From NCBI GenBank assembly GCA_017551625.1, contig JAFZLF010000055.1:1-64000 (forward strand): a stretch of DNA of 64,000 nucleotides, read 5' to 3'. The notes under the pieces are model-generated. The model worked only from the letters and a program-made list of their open reading frames with translations, was not told the DNA's origin and did not search any database. A program made the position numbers and the translations under genes. The first letter of the stretch is position 1. Each line of letters opens with the position of its first letter. This DNA is from Clostridiales bacterium (GTDB taxonomy: Bacteria > Bacillota > Clostridia > Saccharofermentanales > Saccharofermentanaceae). Positions 59,230-64,000 of this stretch are shown here, piece by piece.

Positions 59230-59256
59230 TCCGAGCGGACTGCTCTGAAAAGATGC

Positions 59257-59315
59257 CTCAGAAGATGAACTGATCTGCGATCAAAAGAACTCAGAAGACG
59301 AACTGATACGCGATC
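59257..59315. repeat. Duplicated 26-bp sequence at the 3' end of the ydcF-like gene
   Basis: CTCAGAAGATGAACTGATCT...GATC (59257-59282) recurs with two differences at 59290-59315, where it encodes the final residues of the minus-strand gene. Period 33. Confidence 0.7.
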
Positions 59316-60082
59316 GCCAGGATCTCGCGGAGATAATTCGCGGGCAGGAGCCACCACGCCGTCGGCGCGCCGGCGCCGCCACAGCGGAGCCCCAGGTCAG
59401 ACGCGATCGTCTGTGCGCGGAATTCGTGCCAGGAATTGGTGACGATCACGGCGGTATCGCCGAGATCCTCGCGGTCCATGATCTCCTTACAGTACTTCAG
59501 ATTCTCGCGCGTGGTTGTCGAACGGTCCTCGAGAAAGAGCCTCTCGGGCGCGATACCGGAAGAAACCAGCGAATCGTACATGCACTGCGCCTCGGAGATA
59601 GCTTCATCCGGACCTTTCCCGCCGGAGAGGATGCATTTACAATCGGGATGCGAAACGAGATAGTCGTACGCAGTATCGATCCTGGCCTGAAGAAGCGTAC
59701 TGGCCCGACCGTCTCTGACCTGGCATCCGAGCACGATGACCACGGGCGGCTTCTCGGAATCAGGCGCTTCCCGATTGGCGTACATGACCATGAAGACTGT
59801 CTCGACGACCGTCAGGACGATTCCCGTAACGAGAAAAACAGCGACCACGATCAGGGCGGTACGTCCTGCGCCGGCTCTCTTCCAGACCGCCGCGATCCAC
59901 TTATGGACGCGTGGCATGAAGATCGCGTAGAGAAGAAGGAGTCCACAGGGAAACATCCCGAAAATCGCACCGACGCTTCGGCTCGCGCCGATGAGTAACA
60001 GTGTTACAAAGTTCAGAATAAGGGCGCTTGCAGCGATTCCTATCAGTAGACGCGGGATGAGACTCAGACTGAGGTGATGCAT
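59291..60082 (-). CDS. YdcF/DUF218 family membrane protein
   Basis: A 263-residue protein with three or four N-terminal helices (about 8-28, 35-55, 72-95) and a cytoplasmic or surface DUF218 domain: VVIVLGCQVRDGRAST, CILSGGKGPDEAISEAQ, LEDRSTTTRENLKYCKEI and VIVTNSWHEFRAQTIA. DUF218 proteins (YdcF, SanA, ElyC) bind nucleotides or envelope precursors and affect envelope integrity. It is the last gene of the Dlt-like operon, three bases after the SGNH gene. Confidence 0.85.
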   Translation of the reverse strand: MHHLSLSLIPRLLIGIAASALILNFVTLLLIGASRSVGAIFGMFPCGLLLLYAIFMPRVHKWIAAVWKRAGAGRTALIVVAVFLVTGIVLTVVETVFMVMYANREAPDSEKPPVVIVLGCQVRDGRASTLLQARIDTAYDYLVSHPDCKCILSGGKGPDEAISEAQCMYDSLVSSGIAPERLFLEDRSTTTRENLKYCKEIMDREDLGDTAVIVTNSWHEFRAQTIASDLGLRCGGAGAPTAWWLLPANYLREILAIAYQFVF

Positions 60083-60085
60083 CGT

Positions 60086-61039
60086 TCAGCCGACTTCTTC
60101 CATGAATTTTTCGTAGCACTCGTCCCAGGAAGCATAGTCCGGATCATCCTTGTGACTCTCCAGCAGACCGGAATCTACGAGATACTCGGTCAGATAGGCG
60201 GTCACTTTCTGCGCGCCGGGATAATTGAGGTGATCCCCTTTGTCGCGTGTTTCCGTCTCCCAGTCGATCGGGATCTCCTCAGTGAGAAGATTCATATCGA
60301 TATAATCGCAGTCGAGGCTATCGGCCAGAGACGATATGGCGTTATGACGGGCATAGCTCCAGTTCGCCGGACTGGGAACACTGATCAGGACGAGCTTCGC
60401 ATCATGCTTATCACAGTACCACTTCATCAGCTGGACACAGAGCTTGTTCCGAATACTCATTCTTTCTTCGGTCAGGGAGTGGGCCATGTAGTTGAGACCG
60501 TCGTCATCGCAGGCCTCGACGCGGGTGGAATACTCATATCCTTTATCGTTCACGATAAAGTCGTGCTCCACTTCAGAATAGAAATCATCTGCGTTCAGGT
60601 CCTTCCAGCGGTCGTGATACTGGAAGACGGGAAGTGCTTCACCGATAGCGGTGTAGAGGATATAGCCGGATTCCTGGGCGCGATAAGCGGCATCCATCTC
60701 GAGGAATACGATCTTAGGAGACTGGTTCTCGAAGACCCGCTGCAGCATGGTAAAAGAATAACTCAGACGCTGACCGGAAGATCCGCAGTTATAGCAGGTA
60801 TACCCTGTATCATTCCAGATCTGGAGAGGAATAACGGAACTATACAGTACACTGTCGCCGATGAAGAAAGCATCGATGCTGTTTTCCTTTTCCGCGAGAA
60901 AACCATTGGCATTCACTTCTTCCATTCCGGCTTCTTCCGAGTTTGACTTCGGGATGAAGATCTGGGAGGCGACCACGAGGAGGAAGACAAGCCCTGCCAG
61001 GAACACGAGTGCGGTAAAGATTCTTTTCAGATATTTCAT
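60086..61039 (-). CDS. SGNH/DltD-like membrane-anchored protein
   Basis: A 317-residue protein with an N-terminal membrane anchor (about 8-28) and an extracytoplasmic SGNH-type domain: FFIGDSVLYSS (Ser63), an oxyanion-type NCGSSGQRLS, and a C-terminal GDHLNYPGA (D269, H270). It is the usual partner of a membrane O-acyltransferase, as DltD is of DltB or AlgX of AlgI. It probably completes acyl or aminoacyl transfer to a cell-surface polymer. It lies 13 bases after the MBOAT gene. Confidence 0.85.
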   Translation of the reverse strand: MKYLKRIFTALVFLAGLVFLLVVASQIFIPKSNSEEAGMEEVNANGFLAEKENSIDAFFIGDSVLYSSVIPLQIWNDTGYTCYNCGSSGQRLSYSFTMLQRVFENQSPKIVFLEMDAAYRAQESGYILYTAIGEALPVFQYHDRWKDLNADDFYSEVEHDFIVNDKGYEYSTRVEACDDDGLNYMAHSLTEERMSIRNKLCVQLMKWYCDKHDAKLVLISVPSPANWSYARHNAISSLADSLDCDYIDMNLLTEEIPIDWETETRDKGDHLNYPGAQKVTAYLTEYLVDSGLLESHKDDPDYASWDECYEKFMEEVG

Positions 61040-61052
61040 ATGACCGCGCCTC

Positions 61053-62651
61053 CTAGAAATTCGCGTAGATCGGATCGAGCGGGATATAGCCCGTGCCGTA
61101 TGCGCCGAAGATGATGATGAACAATATGAGTGCGTAGAATATCGCGAACTGAAGAACGATATTTCTTCGTGCGATGGCCTCGCGGATATGCACGCCCTTC
61201 TCCTGTATCAGTCCGATCACGAAGAGGATGAGCACGGCGACACCGATGATGATGAAGTCCGGTTTATCCATGCCGTAGGTAAAGATCGCTCCATCGCTGA
61301 CCGGCGCGAAAGATCTGTCCGTGAAGATCTTGAGGAACATGGCAAAACCGGTGCGGAGTCCTTCCGCGCGGAAGAACAGCTCGCCGATCATCACGAGGAT
61401 CGTAGTGCGCACGATCTGGAAACACTTATATGGGAGACAGGTCCTCTTGATGTGCAGCTTCTGCGTGACCTTGATGACCAGCGGCTCGATCGTACTTCCG
61501 ATCAGGATCAGCACGAAGTGATACATGCCGAAGAAGATGTAATTCCAGCCTGCGCCGTGCCACAGACCGTTGAAGAGCCATACGCAGAAGAGCGCGATCG
61601 CGCCGGAAAGCAGAGGCCCGAAATGGTTGCCGAGCTTCTTTCTAGCCTTAGTGGTCAGCTTCTTCAGAGGTTTGGACATGGAAAGAGGGTAGAAGACATA
61701 GTCCTTAAAGAACGTGCCGAGCGTGATGTGCCAGCGCTGCCAGAACTCGGAGATCGTCGCGGAGAAGAACGGACGTCTGAAGTTCTCGGGGAGCTTGACA
61801 CCGAAGATCTGCGCGCTTCCGATGACCACATCCATGGTCCCGGAGAAATCACAGTACAGCTGGATCGTATAGAAGACCGCACTGATCGCGATCACGATCC
61901 CCTCATAGTCGTTGTAGCTCGCGAAGACATCCTTGATCAGGATGTTGAGACGGTCCGCGATGACGAGCTTCTTCATGACACCGTAGAGGATCCGCTGTCC
62001 GCCCTGGATCAGCGCGCTGTACTTGATCCTCTCAGCCTGCCACAGGCTCTCCGCGGTATCGGAATACCGGCAGATCGGACCTTCCATGATCTGAGGGAAG
62101 AAACTCATGAACATCGCCAGTCGCAGGAGATTCCTGTCTGCGGGGATCTTCTGGCGGTACACGTCGAAGAGGTAGGATACGGCCTGAAGAGTATAAAAAG
62201 ATATGCCGATCGGCACCAGAAGCCTCGGTGTCGGGAGCGTCAGGGAGATGCCCGCAAGATCGAAAAGTGCGTTGATGTTTCCGATCGTAAATGGCGTATA
62301 CTTCAGGACGAAAAGTGTCCCCACATGGAGGAAAACAGCGAAGCACATGATGCCGCGCAACCTCTTCTGATACGAAGCGGACAGCGCTTTTTTCTCTTCT
62401 TTGGGGATCTCTTTCATCTTGAGTTTGCACTCGGCCTGCACATCAGACAGCCACAGTCCGATGTGGTGCACAGACAGTGTCGACAGCATGAGGTAGATGA
62501 CCAGTTTCCGGCTGATCAGGAAGAAAAAAAGGTAACTAAAGAGGAGCAGCACCCAGCGGCGTGCCCTCTTAGGGAAAACCTCATAAAGCAGTATTGCGCC
62601 GAGAAGCAGCAATACATATGCCATCGAAAAATAGGTCGAGATCGTGAACAT
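61053..62651 (-). CDS. MBOAT-family acyltransferase (DltB/AlgI-like)
   Basis: A 532-residue polytopic protein of 10-12 helices. The catalytic histidine motif is LWHGAGWNYIFFG (H365), and the family motifs FMSFFPQIMEGPICRY, YTIQLYCDFSGTMDV and FWQRWHITLG (H308) are present. These proteins pass an acyl group from a cytoplasmic carrier across the membrane. A carrier-protein gene ends one base before its start, and an SGNH partner follows, giving a DltC-DltB-DltD-like order. The group transferred is unknown; the decarboxylase at the operon's head suggests an amine-containing one. Confidence 0.92.
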   Translation of the reverse strand: MFTISTYFSMAYVLLLLGAILLYEVFPKRARRWVLLLFSYLFFFLISRKLVIYLMLSTLSVHHIGLWLSDVQAECKLKMKEIPKEEKKALSASYQKRLRGIMCFAVFLHVGTLFVLKYTPFTIGNINALFDLAGISLTLPTPRLLVPIGISFYTLQAVSYLFDVYRQKIPADRNLLRLAMFMSFFPQIMEGPICRYSDTAESLWQAERIKYSALIQGGQRILYGVMKKLVIADRLNILIKDVFASYNDYEGIVIAISAVFYTIQLYCDFSGTMDVVIGSAQIFGVKLPENFRRPFFSATISEFWQRWHITLGTFFKDYVFYPLSMSKPLKKLTTKARKKLGNHFGPLLSGAIALFCVWLFNGLWHGAGWNYIFFGMYHFVLILIGSTIEPLVIKVTQKLHIKRTCLPYKCFQIVRTTILVMIGELFFRAEGLRTGFAMFLKIFTDRSFAPVSDGAIFTYGMDKPDFIIIGVAVLILFVIGLIQEKGVHIREAIARRNIVLQFAIFYALILFIIIFGAYGTGYIPLDPIYANF

Positions 62652-62652
62652 C

Positions 62653-62886
62653 TCAGCCCTCTTCTTGCAGGCGTACGATCATTTTCCACATATTCTCGGC
62701 GGAATTAAAATTCTCCGGGATGATCTCTACCGTCGGGATGGTCACGTCAAAGGCCTCCTCGAGCTCGGCCACCAGCGAGATGATCGCCAGGGAATTGAGG
62801 TAGTGATCGTCGATCAGCGTCGTGCACGTGTGATAGTCCACTTCCGGCTGAATATCCTCTAAGATCTCAAATAATTTCTCGTCCAT
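62653..62886 (-). CDS. Acyl/aminoacyl carrier protein (DltC-like)
   Basis: A 77-residue acidic four-helix protein with the phosphopantetheine site DDHYLNSLAIISLV (Ser32). The canonical DSL is NSL here, an uncommon substitution, though the serine is kept. It resembles DltC-type stand-alone carrier proteins rather than fatty-acid AcpP. The ribosome site is AAGGAGATA. It lies between the PLP decarboxylase and MBOAT genes, so its cargo is probably an amino-acid derivative. Confidence 0.88.
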   Translation of the reverse strand: MDEKLFEILEDIQPEVDYHTCTTLIDDHYLNSLAIISLVAELEEAFDVTIPTVEIIPENFNSAENMWKMIVRLQEEG

Positions 62887-62989
62887 TTTTGTATCTCCTT
62901 ACATTTATTTCCCTTGTTCCTATCTTGATCCACACCAGTTCACTTCTTCACGAGATGAACTGTTCCCCCCCGTGTGTTCTCGATGCTTT

Positions 62990-64000
62990 CTAACTCTTAG
63001 GCATATTAAACTGTGCCGTCTCGATGTGTTCCCTCGCGACGGTTTCCTGCCCGTTTGCGCCTAATAGAATAACACGCGGAAGCTCTCTGCTCAAGAACAG
63101 CGAGATGCCTTCTGTCGGACAGTAGGCGCCCGCGCGCTCGAAAACCAGTATATCCCCGATGTCAAGCCCCGGCAGCGGGAGCTTCTTGACCAGAAAATCG
63201 TTGATCGTGCACAGCGATCCGCAGATGTTCCAGTCCTGCGTCTCCGCTCCGGAAGATGTTTCCGCGCCCTGCGCGAAAAGACGGATCTTTGGGTGCTTCA
63301 TGGCCATGAACTGGCCGTAGTAGACGATCTGGTGCATGCCGCCGTCCACGATAGCGTAGTTCTCGCCGCAGTTTCTCTTCGTGTCGACGACCGAAGTCAG
63401 ATAGGTGCCACAGCTCGCAGCGATACTGCGGCCGACTTCGAGCGCGATCTTTCCTTCGAAAGCCATGCCGGTAAGAAGGGAAGAGAACTCGGCAAGGAAT
63501 GCATCCTCTTCGAAGGTCTCGCCCTCGAAGTAGGCGACCGGGAATCCCGTGCCGTACTCGAGTTTCCTCGTCTCAAAACCATATTCCGCGCGCAGATCCG
63601 CGATGAACTGATCGACATAGTCGAGTTCGCGCTTCAGTTTCTTTAGAGAATTCTTCTGCGTGCCCGAGAAATACTGTATCCCGCAGATATCGATCCACGG
63701 ATCGTCCTTATAGTCGCGCACGATCGCCATAAGATCTTCCTTATCAAGACCGAACTGGTTTCCGGATGTCAGGCGGAGAAGCGCCGTGATGCGGCGCTGT
63801 GCCTTCTCGGCGCCATTTCTGAGCAGGTGGAACTGGCTTACGGACTCAGCGGTGTAGTAGCCGACCGGATCTTCGGATGCGATCGAATCTTCGATGAAGT
63901 CCGCCTGCTTATTTACGCCGGAAACGACATACATGCCGTGCGGGATGCCGAACTTCTCGCAGATCCGGTACTCACCGGGCGAGCAGATCTCGAGAAGATC
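62990..64000 (-). CDS. PLP-dependent decarboxylase, fold type III (partial, N-terminus beyond window)
   Basis: Visible are 336 C-terminal residues; the frame runs open to the edge (LLEICSPGEYRICEKFGIPHG is the first visible part). It belongs to the DAP/ornithine decarboxylase fold-III group: a barrel part with FGLDKEDL and GIQYFSGTQ, EVGRSIAASCGTYLT, and the C-terminal CGSLCTINDFL and ERAGAYCPTEG motifs. The SLCT form of the active-site cysteine motif is closer to BtrK-like and exosortase-associated decarboxylases than to LysA (CESGD). BtrK decarboxylates an amino acid while it is attached to a carrier protein, and a carrier-protein gene follows here. Confidence 0.85.
   Translation of the reverse strand, partial: DLLEICSPGEYRICEKFGIPHGMYVVSGVNKQADFIEDSIASEDPVGYYTAESVSQFHLLRNGAEKAQRRITALLRLTSGNQFGLDKEDLMAIVRDYKDDPWIDICGIQYFSGTQKNSLKKLKRELDYVDQFIADLRAEYGFETRKLEYGTGFPVAYFEGETFEEDAFLAEFSSLLTGMAFEGKIALEVGRSIAASCGTYLTSVVDTKRNCGENYAIVDGGMHQIVYYGQFMAMKHPKIRLFAQGAETSSGAETQDWNICGSLCTINDFLVKKLPLPGLDIGDILVFERAGAYCPTEGISLFLSRELPRVILLGANGQETVAREHIETAQFNMPKS

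Overview
The window reads as chromosome from an anaerobic, fermentative member of the class Clostridia (Firmicutes). The main reasons are a six-cysteine SCIFF peptide with its radical-SAM maturase (a clostridial hallmark), pyruvate formate-lyase with its activase, a ferredoxin-type aldo/keto reductase, RNase J, long-form HPF and a RelA/SpoT-type synthetase/hydrolase. The host DNA is GC-rich with strong third-position G/C bias. The first 8 kb is visibly more AT-rich and is a mobile element. No species can be named from the sequence alone.

Layout. 1-8067: an integrated mobilizable element whose integrase end abuts the 3' end of a tRNA-Ser(GGA) gene. It carries a three-gene FtsX/MacB-type ABC transporter, a MOBQ-type relaxase with a second coding frame nested inside it, an IncQ-like oriT, a MobC-like protein, an excisionase-like HTH protein, a zinc-ribbon protein and a tyrosine integrase. 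8068-13050: the tRNA, a zinc-ribbon membrane protein, a GH36-type alpha-galactosidase, trmB, another zinc-ribbon protein and hpf. 13071-22666: a large lipoprotein directly coupled to an Lgt-family membrane protein, a heterodimeric ABC exporter, a small membrane protein, the aldo/keto reductase and rpsU. 22692-28012: an LRR lipoprotein and an FtsE/FtsX-like ABC pair behind a perfect-palindrome operator. 28242-37791: recJ, relA and three tandem paralogous membrane-anchored proteins, two of them ending in YARHG domains. 37807-46631 (all minus strand): RNase J with a long basic N-terminal tail, a 3D-domain cell-wall protein, pyruvate kinase, two small-operon membrane proteins and an HD-GYP phosphodiesterase. 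46870-50386: the pfl operon with an elaborate RNA leader. 50431-56193: a beta-lactamase-fold serine hydrolase, a sugar-binding lipoprotein coupled to a GGDEF cyclase, and divergently the SCIFF peptide and maturase. 56493-59229: a fold-I amino-acid decarboxylase and an alpha/beta hydrolase. 59291-64000 (minus): a Dlt-like surface-modification operon (PLP decarboxylase, carrier protein, MBOAT, SGNH, YdcF).

How the genes fit together. The IME has relaxase, oriT and integrase but no visible type IV secretion, so it should depend on a helper element; its regulation appears to turn on face-to-face promoters at 5652-5690. Central metabolism is represented by pyk and pfl. Several loci concern the cell surface: 3D protein, serine hydrolase, YARHG paralogs, lipoproteins with an Lgt homologue, and the Dlt-like operon. 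The sugar-binding lipoprotein-GGDEF pair and the HD-GYP protein point to cyclic-di-GMP signalling.

The most unusual material is: (i) the Dlt-like operon with a decarboxylase beside its carrier protein; (ii) three tandem covarying RNA hairpins with a shared GUGGCN hexaloop in the pfl leader; (iii) the nested coiled-coil gene and IncQ-like oriT of the IME; and (iv) several repeat families, including a 10-mer (AAAAGCACTG) counted nine times by eye and a roughly 50-bp palindromic repeat in three copies.
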